Source: Limnobacter sp. SAORIC-580
Lineage (GTDB): Bacteria; Pseudomonadota; Gammaproteobacteria; Burkholderiales; Burkholderiaceae_B
Direction: 5' to 3'
Assembly (NCBI RefSeq): GCF_013004065.1
Contig: NZ_CP053084.1
Coordinates: 2,170,001 to 2,234,000, forward strand
DNA length: 64,000 bases
A program made the translations under genes and the position numbers. Within the stretch, counting starts at the first letter, position 1; each line of letters begins with the position of its first letter. Below are positions 1 to 11,096 of the stretch, piece by piece. The notes below the pieces were generated by a model. The model was not told the DNA's origin. It searched no databases and saw nothing but the letters and a program-made list of their open reading frames with translations.

Positions 1-1177
1 GCAAACGAATGCCAGTGGCTGCAAACGGATTGCCCAGGGAAAGCGATCCACCCCAGGTGTTCAGCTTGTCGATAGGCAAATCGCCCGGTACTACACCATT
101 GAAGTACTCACCCGCAAATTCGCTACGCGCCATACAAGCAATATTGACTAGCACCTGCGCGGCAAAGGCTTCGTGCAGTTCCCACACATCGATGTCGGCC
201 ATGCTCAACTTGTTTCTAGCCAACAAGACTGGAATGGACACCGCTGGCCCCAGCAACATTTCTTCTTCCAGGCTTTTCACAGCGGCCAGTTGATAATCCA
301 CCACTTCAGCCAGGGGCTGCAATCCCAAGTCGTTTGCGGCCTCCAGGCTGGTGACCAGCAAGGCCGCCGAGCCATCGGTAAAACGCGATGAACCCGCGGC
401 GGTGATGACACCTTCTTTTCGGAAAATGGTGCGCATGGTCGACAGCTTCTGGATATTACTGTCCTTCCGGGGTGTGTTATCCAATGTAATGGGGTGTTTG
501 ATACCCGACACCTGAACCGGAATAATGGTGCCCTCGAAGTGGCCTCGGTTCAGTGCCTCAATGGCCAGCCGGTGACTGCGCACAGTGAAGACATCACAAT
601 CCTCGCGGCTTACTTTGAACTTGCGCACCATTTGTTCGGCGCACACACCCATGGTTTTGCGGGTGGTGAAGTCGGTGCCAGTGGGCATTTCGGGTTTCAA
701 GTCGGCTGGGCGAAGGCTGGCCAGGTTTTTCAGTATGTTTTTGGCAGAGGAATCTTGCCGCACCTTCATGGCTGCACGCCGAATTTTTTGCGAATAGCGA
801 ATGGGAATATCCGAAAAACTTTCTACGCCTGCTGCAATGCCCACCTCGATTCGGCCCAGGGCAATCATGTCGCACAAATTGGCAAAGCCCACACTGGCCG
901 ACAAACCAGCCATGGAGGTGGTGTAAGCGGGAATGGTGGCTGGCAAGCCAGCGCTCAACATGCTTTCACGCGCCACGTTGGAAGTTTCAATTTCATGCAA
1001 AACCGTGCCCATGGTTACCATGTTCACGCGGTTTGCATCCAGGCCGGTTTTACTCACCAAACCTGCAATGGCTTTGCCGCCCAGCTCATAGGTCATGAGC
1101 TGGGAATAGGCACCACCCGAATCAAGAAACGGAGTGCGCACACCATCCACAATCACTGCTTTGCGAATTGACTTCAT
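1..1177 (-). CDS. Thiolase-family acyl-CoA acetyltransferase-like protein, C-terminus cut by window edge
   Basis: 392 codons are visible; about 40-50 residues are missing beyond base 1 compared with FadI-type thiolases (about 436 aa). The thiolase fold is clear: an AVIVDGVRTP start, a GSSRFTDGSAAL segment, HEAF with His335, and GGSLSLGNPFAATG near the break. Two active-site positions are altered. The nucleophile motif (normally C-x-S/A-G-x-x-A) reads SMAGLSA, putting Ser88 where Cys is expected, and the usual GHP motif is GNP (Asn383). The second catalytic Cys would lie outside the window. It overlaps the MaoC gene by ATGA, so it is probably translated with it. The expected family role is thiolytic cleavage of 3-ketoacyl-CoA in beta-oxidation. 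With these substitutions it may instead be a non-thiolytic thiolase-superfamily member; function unproven. Confidence 0.85.
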   Translation of the reverse strand, partial: MKSIRKAVIVDGVRTPFLDSGGAYSQLMTYELGGKAIAGLVSKTGLDANRVNMVTMGTVLHEIETSNVARESMLSAGLPATIPAYTTSMAGLSASVGFANLCDMIALGRIEVGIAAGVESFSDIPIRYSQKIRRAAMKVRQDSSAKNILKNLASLRPADLKPEMPTGTDFTTRKTMGVCAEQMVRKFKVSREDCDVFTVRSHRLAIEALNRGHFEGTIIPVQVSGIKHPITLDNTPRKDSNIQKLSTMRTIFRKEGVITAAGSSRFTDGSAALLVTSLEAANDLGLQPLAEVVDYQLAAVKSLEEEMLLGPAVSIPVLLARNKLSMADIDVWELHEAFAAQVLVNIACMARSEFAGEYFNGVVPGDLPIDKLNTWGGSLSLGNPFAATGIRL

Positions 1178-2055
1178 TTGAAGCGCCCCACCATGTGCAA
1201 GGTGCCATCTGCTGCGGCCAGACGAAGTTGGGTGTAGCCGTCAGAGTCCTTCGCTGTACTGGTTTGCACCTGCATGCCCGGATTGGGCAATGGCAGTGGT
1301 TTGATCCATCGCACATCGAGATCGGCCGCGGAGTAACCGGCGTTGTTCAACACTTCCCAGGTGCGAGCCAATTGCCCGAAGCCATGCAAAATGCAGCTTT
1401 TAAACCGCGTACGTTTGCCCACCGCCTTGATGGTGTGAATGGGATTGAAGTCGCCCGTCAACATGGCAAAGGCCAGGCCGTCTTCTTCCTCGGCATCCCA
1501 GTTTCCTGCGGTGTTGAATTCATGTTCTTCACGCTTGGCGGGTTTGCTTTTGCCAGCAGGTTTTGCCCGGGGCACGGTGGAGTAACTGTCGATGACCATG
1601 GCCAGTTCACCCTTGGGGTTGCTGGCCTGCACGCGGGTGTGAATGCGCACTTTGTCACCATCGTCGCTCACATCCATCAAGCTGCCGCGCAAGGCGATGG
1701 CCTCATCGCGGTTCAGTGGCTTGTGAATTTGCATGCGCAAGCCCTGGTTGAGCAGCGACAACAAATTGTACGGCGCAAGGCTGCCCAGCTTGGCCAGCAT
1801 GGGCATGGCCCAGTGGCTGCAAAAGTGCGCAGGCATTTCGGTGCGGTAGCGATTGGCAGGTGCGCCTGTCCAGGCCACATATTGGTCCAACAGCTCGTTG
1901 TTCAAGGCAGGCACATGCATGCTGTGGTGCACGGGCAATTCCGGCAAAGTACCGGGCCGGGTAATGGGCGTGGCATTGCGAATGGCCGCCCAACCCATGG
2001 ATCGAATGTTGGGCCAGTGCAAGGCCAGGTATTTCAATGGATAGTCTGCCAACAT
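1174..2055 (-). CDS. MaoC-like enoyl-CoA hydratase (double hot-dog)
   Basis: A 293-aa protein with the hydratase 2 signature in its C-terminal half: FAMLTGDFNPIH, with Asp202 and His207 as the expected catalytic pair, followed by the overhang HGFG segment. The N-terminal half (about residues 50-160) looks like a second, degenerate hot-dog, giving the usual size of a double hot-dog MaoC dehydratase. It should hydrate trans-2-enoyl-CoA in fatty-acid breakdown. The start is supported by an AAAGGA Shine-Dalgarno about 9 bases upstream. It lies 24 bp after the acyl-CoA dehydrogenase and overlaps the thiolase-like gene, so the three genes form one operon for successive beta-oxidation steps. Chain-length or stereo preference cannot be read from the sequence. 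Confidence 0.85.
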   Translation of the reverse strand: MLADYPLKYLALHWPNIRSMGWAAIRNATPITRPGTLPELPVHHSMHVPALNNELLDQYVAWTGAPANRYRTEMPAHFCSHWAMPMLAKLGSLAPYNLLSLLNQGLRMQIHKPLNRDEAIALRGSLMDVSDDGDKVRIHTRVQASNPKGELAMVIDSYSTVPRAKPAGKSKPAKREEHEFNTAGNWDAEEEDGLAFAMLTGDFNPIHTIKAVGKRTRFKSCILHGFGQLARTWEVLNNAGYSAADLDVRWIKPLPLPNPGMQVQTSTAKDSDGYTQLRLAAADGTLHMVGRFK

Positions 2056-2079
2056 GGTGTGTGTAGTCCTTTTTCCTTT

Positions 2080-3222
2080 TTACAAGCCCAACTGCTTGCC
2101 GATAATTTCATTCATGATTTCGTAGGTGCCACCGCCAATGGATGCAATTCGATTGTCGCGGTACAAACGCTCCACCAAACTTTCGCGCATATAGCCCATG
2201 CCACCAAAAATTTGCACGGCTTCATAGGTAATGAAGTCGGAAGTTTTGGTGGCAAAGTTTTTGGCCATGGACACTTCTTTCAAGGCGGGCTTGCCGGCCT
2301 GCATGCGAGCAGCCACGCGGTAAGTGAACTCACGGCTGGCTTCCAGTTGAGTGGCCATGTCGGCCAGTTTGTGGCGAATCACCTGGTGCTTGCTCAAGGG
2401 TTTGCCAAAAGTGCTGCGGTTTTTGGCGTAGTTCAAGGCCTCGTTGAATGCCAGTTCCGACAAGGTGTTGGCGTAACAGGCCAGGCCCAAGCGCTCACTT
2501 TCGAAGTTGGTCATGATCATCATGAAGCCACCGTTTTCAATGCCAATCAAATTCGATTTGGGCACCACCACATTGTCGAAAAACAGCTCGGCCGTGTCGC
2601 TACACCACCAGCCCATTTTTTTCAATGGCTGGCCAGTGGTAAATCCGGGCGTGCCTTTCTCGATCAACAACATGCTGATGCCGCCATAACCATCGCCGCC
2701 CGTGCGCACGGCCACGGTGTAATAGTCGGCGCGAATACCCGAGGTAATGTAGGTTTTGGAACCTGACACTTTGTAGTGGTCGCCACAATCCACGGCACGG
2801 GTTTTCAGGTTGGCTACATCGGACCCACCGCCAGGTTCAGTCACTGCCAGGGCGATGATTTTCTCGCCACTCAACACTTCAGGCACAATGCGCGCTTTCA
2901 TCTCGGGGCTGGCCCACTTGGCGATTGGTGGCAAGGCAATGCCATGCGACATCAGGCTGGAGAAAAAACCACCGGAGCCTGCACGCAGCAGTTCTTCGGT
3001 GGCGACCAGGCTCATGAAGTAATCCCCTTCAGAATTACCGCCAAATTCTTCGGGGTAGCCGATACCCAGAATGCCTGCATCGCCAGCCAGTTTGTAAATT
3101 TCGCGTGGAAAGGTGCCCGCCTCTTCCCACTCGTTGATGTGGGGCGTGACATGACGTTCAACAAAGCGGCGAATATTGCGGCGCGCTTCCTCGTGGGTTT
3201 CATTGAAATAAGGGGTGAACAT
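2080..3222 (-). CDS. Acyl-CoA dehydrogenase, long-chain/isovaleryl-type active site
   Basis: A flavoprotein of the acyl-CoA dehydrogenase family, 380 aa from the chosen ATG. It shows both family signatures: LAVTEPGGGSD (residues 126-135) for FAD and substrate, and QIFGGMGYMRESLVERLYRD (337-356) near the C-terminus. The medium-chain catalytic Glu (YEGT) is absent: the motif reads GGGTYEIM. Instead ESERLGLA carries Glu243 at the place used by long-chain and isovaleryl-CoA dehydrogenases, so the enzyme should be active. The ATG at 3222 was chosen for its GAGG ribosome site five bases upstream. An ATG at 3252 and a TTG at 3270 are open in frame but lack one. It is the first gene of the operon with MaoC and the thiolase-like protein and introduces the 2,3-double bond. 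Confidence 0.92.
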   Translation of the reverse strand: MFTPYFNETHEEARRNIRRFVERHVTPHINEWEEAGTFPREIYKLAGDAGILGIGYPEEFGGNSEGDYFMSLVATEELLRAGSGGFFSSLMSHGIALPPIAKWASPEMKARIVPEVLSGEKIIALAVTEPGGGSDVANLKTRAVDCGDHYKVSGSKTYITSGIRADYYTVAVRTGGDGYGGISMLLIEKGTPGFTTGQPLKKMGWWCSDTAELFFDNVVVPKSNLIGIENGGFMMIMTNFESERLGLACYANTLSELAFNEALNYAKNRSTFGKPLSKHQVIRHKLADMATQLEASREFTYRVAARMQAGKPALKEVSMAKNFATKTSDFITYEAVQIFGGMGYMRESLVERLYRDNRIASIGGGTYEIMNEIIGKQLGL

Positions 3223-3322
3223 TCTGGCCTCAAGTTGAACTGGTGCATTCATCTTGTTGCACGTATTCAATTTGGCCTAGGGCAAAGCCGGACACAATGA
3301 GGGTAAATAGCGACAGACCGCC

Positions 3323-6420
<3,098 letters not shown>

Positions 6421-6430
6421 TCAACAAAAC

Positions 6431-6459
6431 ATTACAAAGTTATTCAAATATTACGTCAA
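6431..6459 (-). promoter_or_regulatory. Predicted sigma-70 promoter of fadH
   Basis: Read on the minus strand: TTGACG (6459-6454), a 17-bp AT-rich spacer, then TGTAAT (6436-6431). Transcription would begin near 6424 and leave a short leader of about 25 bases before the fadH ATG at 6399. It sits between the upstream AraC gene and fadH, so fadH need not depend on read-through. Confidence 0.6.
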
Positions 6460-6490
6460 TTAGAAACAAATTAAGGGGTGGCATGCACTT

Positions 6491-7525
6491 TCACGCGGCA
6501 TGTGCCAGCCGGTATTCCTTGGGGGTTTGGCCGCACCAGCGTTTGAATGTTCGGCTGAAATTGGATGCGTCCTCGTAGCCCAACGCGTAAGCGATGTCTT
6601 CAACCGTGGTGTCGGTGTTGGCCAGCAACCAGCTGGCGCGTTCTTGCCGCACTTCATCCAGCAATTGCTGAAAGCTGGTGCCCTCGGCCTGCAGGTGGCG
6701 CATGAAGGTGCGTTCGGTCAGGTTTTCCCTGGAAGCCATGCTTTGCAAGGTGGGCATGTGCCCTTCGGTTTGCTGCAACAGCATGCGCACGCGCTGGGCC
6801 AGGGTGCCGCCGGCTTGAAGGCGCTGCAACTGCAAATCACAATCGCGAAGCAAGCGCTGCAAGGCTTCATCATCGGCAGCCAGGCTGGGGCTGTTCACCA
6901 GAGTGCTGCCCAACACCACACGCAACTGCGCATGACCAAAGCTGTTGTGTTGCGCAATTCGCTGATATTCATGAGCCCAGGGCGGGGCTTCAAACGGCCA
7001 CTCGATTCGAAGTTGCTGTGGCAGTTCTTGCCCCGTCATCGCTGTGAGCAACTGCACCAAACCACCAAGCAACTGGCAATGCAGGTACTCGCGAACCGGG
7101 CCCAAATCAACCCATTCTTCAAGCACTGCGGCAAACTCGGGTTCAGGTTCAAACTTCAAATTGGCGAGGTTTTGGCGCAAGCCTGCGTAGCGCTGCAGCA
7201 GTAACATGGCGCTGGGCAAATTCTTGCTGGCAATCATGGCTGCACCGAGCGTGCCGTGGGCCGATGCCGGTGTTCTCAACCCCACCTCCAAACCCAGCCA
7301 TGGGCAGTTGCTTAGCTTGAGTGCGTGCTCAATCAGCTGGCGCATCTGGTCAAAACTCATGAACTGGTTGCTTTCGTGAAGCTGCTGCCAGTTCAGGGGC
7401 AAACCGTCCAGAATTTCTTCGGGCAAATGACCGCGACGCTGCAACTCGGCGCACAGCAAACGCGCGTACACAGGGTGCAAGGCAGGCTTTAAGGCTGCGA
7501 CTGATTCATGCAGAGATTGGGTCAA
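6491..7525 (-). CDS. AraC-family transcriptional regulator divergent from alkB
   Basis: A 344-aa regulator with an N-terminal Arabinose_bd-like domain (about 20-200) and a C-terminal double helix-turn-helix (residues about 245-340, including MPTLQSMASRENLTERTFMRHL and VEDIAYALGYEDASNFSRTFKRW). It is divergently transcribed from alkB with 133 bp between the start codons. AraC-type activators beside alkane hydroxylase genes are a known arrangement (for example AlkR of Acinetobacter), so alkane- or fatty-acid-responsive control of alkB is the likely role. A direct repeat that could be its binding site lies at 7570-7585. The same strand continues into fadH after an intergenic promoter. Confidence 0.88.
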   Translation of the reverse strand: MTQSLHESVAALKPALHPVYARLLCAELQRRGHLPEEILDGLPLNWQQLHESNQFMSFDQMRQLIEHALKLSNCPWLGLEVGLRTPASAHGTLGAAMIASKNLPSAMLLLQRYAGLRQNLANLKFEPEPEFAAVLEEWVDLGPVREYLHCQLLGGLVQLLTAMTGQELPQQLRIEWPFEAPPWAHEYQRIAQHNSFGHAQLRVVLGSTLVNSPSLAADDEALQRLLRDCDLQLQRLQAGGTLAQRVRMLLQQTEGHMPTLQSMASRENLTERTFMRHLQAEGTSFQQLLDEVRQERASWLLANTDTTVEDIAYALGYEDASNFSRTFKRWCGQTPKEYRLAHAA

Positions 7526-7569
7526 GTGTGTTGTCTCGTGGTGTTTGTTGTTGTTTTGGTTTTGTCACT

Positions 7570-7585
7570 TTATGACGATCTTATG
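7570..7585. promoter_or_regulatory. Candidate AraC-type binding site between araC-like gene and alkB
   Basis: Two copies of TTATG start exactly 11 bp apart (7570 and 7581), one helical turn, as AraC-family dimers often require. The site lies in the 133-bp divergent intergenic region. No convincing sigma-70 box pair with 17-bp spacing was found for alkB, which fits an activator-dependent promoter. Short motif, so low confidence. Confidence 0.35.
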
Positions 7586-7658
7586 CCACCCTGCGCGGTG
7601 TTGTCCATCGCCTTGCACGCCTAAGATAAAACCATCCTGAACAACCCGGTGCACAACA

Positions 7659-8819
7659 ATGACTTCCAATACCCTGCCCGCTACACAATACAAAGACCCC
7701 AAAAAATACATGTGGCTGTTGTCGGTGATCGCGCCTTTTGCAGCACCACTTGGCCCGATCATGTATTTGTACACCGGCCACACACAATGGCTGTGGATCT
7801 TTCTGGCCTTCTTTTACATCGGCCTGCCTGTGCTTGATTTTGTGTTTGGCGAAGACAAGCAAAACCCGCCCGAGCAAGCGATGCCCCAACTGGAAAACAC
7901 CACCTACTACCGCGTGATCACCTACCTGTTGGTGCCGATTATCACGTTCGGATTTTTGTTCAACGTCATCTTCCTGGCCACGCACGACTTGCATTGGCTG
8001 CACTGGCTGGCTGTGGCCATTACCACCGGCTCACTGCTGGGTTTTGGTTTGAACCTGGGCCATGAAATGGGCCACAAAAAACGCAAGCTTGACAAGGCAT
8101 TGGCGCTGTTCACCCTCTCGCTGGGTGGTTATGGTCACTTCTCGATTGAACACAACCGCGGCCACCACCGCGATGTGGCCACACCCGAAGATCCGGCCAC
8201 TTCCCGCATGGGTGAACACATTTATGAATTCATGCTGCGTGAAATTCCGGGTGCTTTCAAGCGCGCCTGGAAGCTCGAAAGTGAACGCCTGGAACGCGCA
8301 GGAAAAAGCCGCTGGAGTGTGGGCAATGAAATGCTGCAAGCCGGTGCAATGACCCTGGTGCTGTACACCGCGCTGCTTGCCCTGTTTGGCTTGCCCATGG
8401 TGCCCGTGTTGGCCGTGGTGGCTTTCTGGGGAGCATTCCAGTTGACCAGCGCCAACTACATTGAACACTACGGCTTGATGCGCCAGAAGTTGCCCAATGG
8501 CGAGTACGAGCGTTGTGCTCCACACCATTCATGGAACAGCAACCATTTGGTGTCCAACCTGGTGGTGTTTCAGTTGCAGCGCCATTCAGACCACCACGCA
8601 AACCCGGCGCGCAGCTACCAGTCGCTTCGTGATTTTCCGGAACTGCCAAGCCTGCCATCGGGCTACTTCGGCATGTTCTTGATCGCGTATGTACCGCCAT
8701 TGTGGTTTGCAATCATGAACCCACGGTTACTGGAAGTGGCAGGCAAGAACGCGCAAAAAATTAACATTCACCCGCGCAAACGCGCACGCGTGATTCAGCG
8801 TTATTCACTGGCCGCTTAA
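7659..8819 (+). CDS. alkB: Alkane 1-monooxygenase (AlkB)
   Basis: A 386-aa integral membrane di-iron hydroxylase. All diagnostic His motifs are present in order: HEMGH (His135/139), EHNRGHHRDVATPEDPATS (His165, 169, 170), NYIEHYG (His270) and LQRHSDHHANP (His309, 312, 313). Hydrophobic helices cover about 18-62, 86-130 and 230-262. The enzyme hydroxylates the terminal carbon of alkanes at the inner membrane using electrons from rubredoxin. No rubredoxin or rubredoxin reductase gene is in this window, so those must be encoded elsewhere. The ATG has only a weak ribosome site. The gene faces an AraC regulator upstream and a convergent thioesterase, whose 3' end contains a terminator for alkB. 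Confidence 0.95.
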   Translation: MTSNTLPATQYKDPKKYMWLLSVIAPFAAPLGPIMYLYTGHTQWLWIFLAFFYIGLPVLDFVFGEDKQNPPEQAMPQLENTTYYRVITYLLVPIITFGFLFNVIFLATHDLHWLHWLAVAITTGSLLGFGLNLGHEMGHKKRKLDKALALFTLSLGGYGHFSIEHNRGHHRDVATPEDPATSRMGEHIYEFMLREIPGAFKRAWKLESERLERAGKSRWSVGNEMLQAGAMTLVLYTALLALFGLPMVPVLAVVAFWGAFQLTSANYIEHYGLMRQKLPNGEYERCAPHHSWNSNHLVSNLVVFQLQRHSDHHANPARSYQSLRDFPELPSLPSGYFGMFLIAYVPPLWFAIMNPRLLEVAGKNAQKINIHPRKRARVIQRYSLAA

Positions 8820-8853
8820 GAGTTTTTCTTCTGCGGGAATACGCAGATCAAAT

Positions 8854-9291
8854 TTAGCCAGCCTGATTGATCTGCTTGCCCACAGCGCCCTCTTGCAGGG
8901 CGCTTTTTAATTCTGCAGGAATACTTTGTTTGGTGAATTCTTTGGCACACACCAACACGTAAGTGGCTTGTGAAGTGGCAATTACCTGCCCACTTACCAA
9001 ATTGGTGAATGCAATTGTGAGTGTAAAACTGGTGTTTCCGAAATGGGTGGGCTCGACTGTGGCACACAGCACATCGTCATAACGCGCGGGTGCTTTCCAC
9101 TCCGTGAGCAAACGCACCACCTGGGTTTCATAACCCAGGCGGACTAGCTCCTGATAACTGCCAATGGCTGCGCGCAAATATTCAGTGACTGCCAAATCGG
9201 TGTAGTCACCATACCGGGCATTGAACACGACGCCTTGCGCGTCGCATTCGCCATAACGCACCCTGAATAGGAACTCAAAAGGCTTGCTCAT
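8854..9291 (-). CDS. Acyl-CoA thioesterase, 4HBT/YbgC hot-dog family
   Basis: A 145-aa single hot-dog protein. The motif YGECDAQGVVFNARYGDY near the N-terminus carries the Asp used by 4-hydroxybenzoyl-CoA thioesterase-like enzymes, and the following YTDL...EYLR helix is typical. It should hydrolyse acyl-CoA thioesters; the natural substrate is unknown. The ATG at 9291 was chosen because the motif then sits at the normal place. A longer open frame reaches 9396 but would overlap the GMC gene. Only 7 bp separate it from the GMC oxidoreductase stop, so the two are co-transcribed. Confidence 0.85.
   Translation of the reverse strand: MSKPFEFLFRVRYGECDAQGVVFNARYGDYTDLAVTEYLRAAIGSYQELVRLGYETQVVRLLTEWKAPARYDDVLCATVEPTHFGNTSFTLTIAFTNLVSGQVIATSQATYVLVCAKEFTKQSIPAELKSALQEGAVGKQINQAG
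8884..8908 (+). terminator. Rho-independent terminator for alkB, located inside the convergent thioesterase gene
   Basis: A perfect 8-bp stem AGCGCCCT / AGGGCGCT with a five-base loop (CTTGC) is followed by a run of T at 8904-8908. It is oriented for plus-strand transcripts and lies 65 bp after the alkB stop. The hairpin occupies the last codons of the minus-strand thioesterase gene, so the same bases serve as coding sequence and terminator. Confidence 0.8.
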
Positions 9292-9298
9292 TGAAAAC

Positions 9299-10978
9299 TC
9301 ACACCGGCTGTGCAACAAGCGCCTGCGCCAAGTGTTCCTGACGTGCTCTTGCATTGTGCTCGGCCTGTTCAAGTGCGGGCACGCGCGACACGCCACGAAT
9401 GAGATCCACGGCTTTTTCAGCCATCATCATGACCGGGCCGTTGGTGTTGCCGCCAATCAGGCTGGGCATTGCAGACGCGTCCACAATACGCAAACCTTCC
9501 AGCCCGTGCACACGCAGTTGCGGATCGACCACAGCCATGGAATCGGTGCCCATTTTGCACGTGCCTGTGGGGTGGTAAACCGTGTCAACCCTGTTGCGCA
9601 ACACTTCACGAATTTCGTCATCGGTACGCACATGCTCGGTGAATTTGTCTTTCACAATAAACTTCGCCAATGCAGGCGCATGCATGATCTTTCGGGTCAA
9701 TTTGAAGCCCTCCACCAGCTCATCCAGATCACGAGGATCTTTCAAAAAGCCAATGTCGATCAGTGGTGGCGTGTCCATGGTGTTGCCTTGCAGGGTAAGG
9801 CTGCCACGGCTGCGCGGGCGCAACAAACACACGTGGCACGAAAAGCCATGCCCCATGTGCATTTTGCGGGCGTGGTCGTCAACCATGGCCACCACAAAGT
9901 GCAGTTGCACGTTCGGGTCTTTCAACTCGGGGCTTGTTTTCAGAAACGCGCCGCCTTCGGCGAAGTTGCTGGTGAGCGCACCACGGCGATGCTTGCGGTA
10001 GCGGAAAATTTCACGCAGCAAACGAATACCACCGCGAATGGACAAACCCAGTGTGTCCAGGCTTTTGGTGGAATAACCAAAAATAAAGTCGGGGTGATCC
10101 TGCAGGTTTTTACCCACGCCGGGCAAGTGATGAACCACATCGATATCATGACGTGCCAACTCTGAAGAGTCGCCCACACCGGAAACCATCAACAATTGCG
10201 GCGTTTGAATGGCGCCCGCAGTCAATATGATTTCTTTGCGAGCCTTCAATACAGTGAGCTGGCCGTTGATGGACACCTCCACACCCACCGCACGCTTGCC
10301 TTCAAACAGCACGCGTTGAACCATGGCCTTGGTGTGAACCGTGAGGTTTTTTCGGTGCATGTGCGGGAACAGGTAGGCACGCGCTGCGCTCCAGCGTTCA
10401 CCATTTTTTTGGGTCACCTGGTAAATGCCAACGCCTTCCTGGTCGGCACCGTTGAAATCATCAGTGATCTTGAAACCAGCTTGCTTGCCAGCTTCCAGAT
10501 AAATTTGCTGAAAGGGATTGTCGGAACGCAAATCGGCCACATTCAACGGGCCGCTGTTGCCGTGGTAGGCGTCGCGAATTCGCTCGTTGCATTCACTGAG
10601 TTTAAAATAAGGCAGCACGTCTTTGTAAGACCAGCCGCTGCACCCCTCTTCATTGGCCCAACGGTCGTAGTCCGATGCCGTGCCACGAATGTAAACCATG
10701 GCATTGATGGCCGAGGAACCACCCAAGGCCTTGCCACGCGGCTGGTAACCCTTGCGACCGTTCAAGCCGGGTTGCGGTGTAGTTTCGAATGCCCAGTTGT
10801 TGATTTTGGTGGGCAACATGGCCACCGCACCGCTGGGAATATTGATCAGATTACCGGTGCCATCGCCCCCGGCTTCGAGAAGGCATACATCGAGTGCTGA
10901 GTCTTCACTGAGGCGGCCTGCCATGGCACAACCGCCGGAACCACCACCCACCACAATGTAGTCGTGCTCTGTCTTCAT
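9299..10978 (-). CDS. GMC-family FAD alcohol dehydrogenase (choline dehydrogenase/AlkJ-like)
   Basis: A 559-aa glucose-methanol-choline oxidoreductase. The FAD dinucleotide motif VVGGGSGG is at residues 9-16, the GMC signature GKALGGSSAINAMVYIRG at about 83-100, and the C-terminal active-site region has HPTGTCKMG and NTNGP with the conserved His and Asn. Beside AlkB, the likely task is oxidation of medium or long-chain alcohols to aldehydes, as AlkJ does in Pseudomonas, with electrons passed to the respiratory chain. A choline or other alcohol substrate cannot be excluded from sequence alone. The downstream thioesterase is in the same transcript. Confidence 0.88.
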   Translation of the reverse strand: MKTEHDYIVVGGGSGGCAMAGRLSEDSALDVCLLEAGGDGTGNLINIPSGAVAMLPTKINNWAFETTPQPGLNGRKGYQPRGKALGGSSAINAMVYIRGTASDYDRWANEEGCSGWSYKDVLPYFKLSECNERIRDAYHGNSGPLNVADLRSDNPFQQIYLEAGKQAGFKITDDFNGADQEGVGIYQVTQKNGERWSAARAYLFPHMHRKNLTVHTKAMVQRVLFEGKRAVGVEVSINGQLTVLKARKEIILTAGAIQTPQLLMVSGVGDSSELARHDIDVVHHLPGVGKNLQDHPDFIFGYSTKSLDTLGLSIRGGIRLLREIFRYRKHRRGALTSNFAEGGAFLKTSPELKDPNVQLHFVVAMVDDHARKMHMGHGFSCHVCLLRPRSRGSLTLQGNTMDTPPLIDIGFLKDPRDLDELVEGFKLTRKIMHAPALAKFIVKDKFTEHVRTDDEIREVLRNRVDTVYHPTGTCKMGTDSMAVVDPQLRVHGLEGLRIVDASAMPSLIGGNTNGPVMMMAEKAVDLIRGVSRVPALEQAEHNARARQEHLAQALVAQPV

Positions 10979-11096
10979 CTGCTCCTCCTGATTTTCAAAC
11001 CCGCTTGGATCGGATTTTGTGATTTTCTCACTTGATCATAGAGGAAGCCGGGCAAAAAGAAACACCGCAAAGCGCACAAAAAATTGATAATTCCGG

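Noticed and set aside
1168-2766. A 532-codon plus-strand open frame opposite MaoC and acyl-CoA dehydrogenase.
   Set aside because: It is fully antisense to two well-supported genes, crosses their boundary and encodes a His/Gln-rich sequence with no domain, typical of frame shadows in such DNA.
6491-9291. Rubredoxin or rubredoxin reductase for AlkB.
   Set aside because: No short CxxCG-type frame or AlkT-like flavoprotein was seen near alkB.
9284-10165. A 293-codon plus-strand open frame opposite the GMC dehydrogenase.
   Set aside because: Shadow of a strong FAD enzyme gene on the other strand; no conserved pattern.
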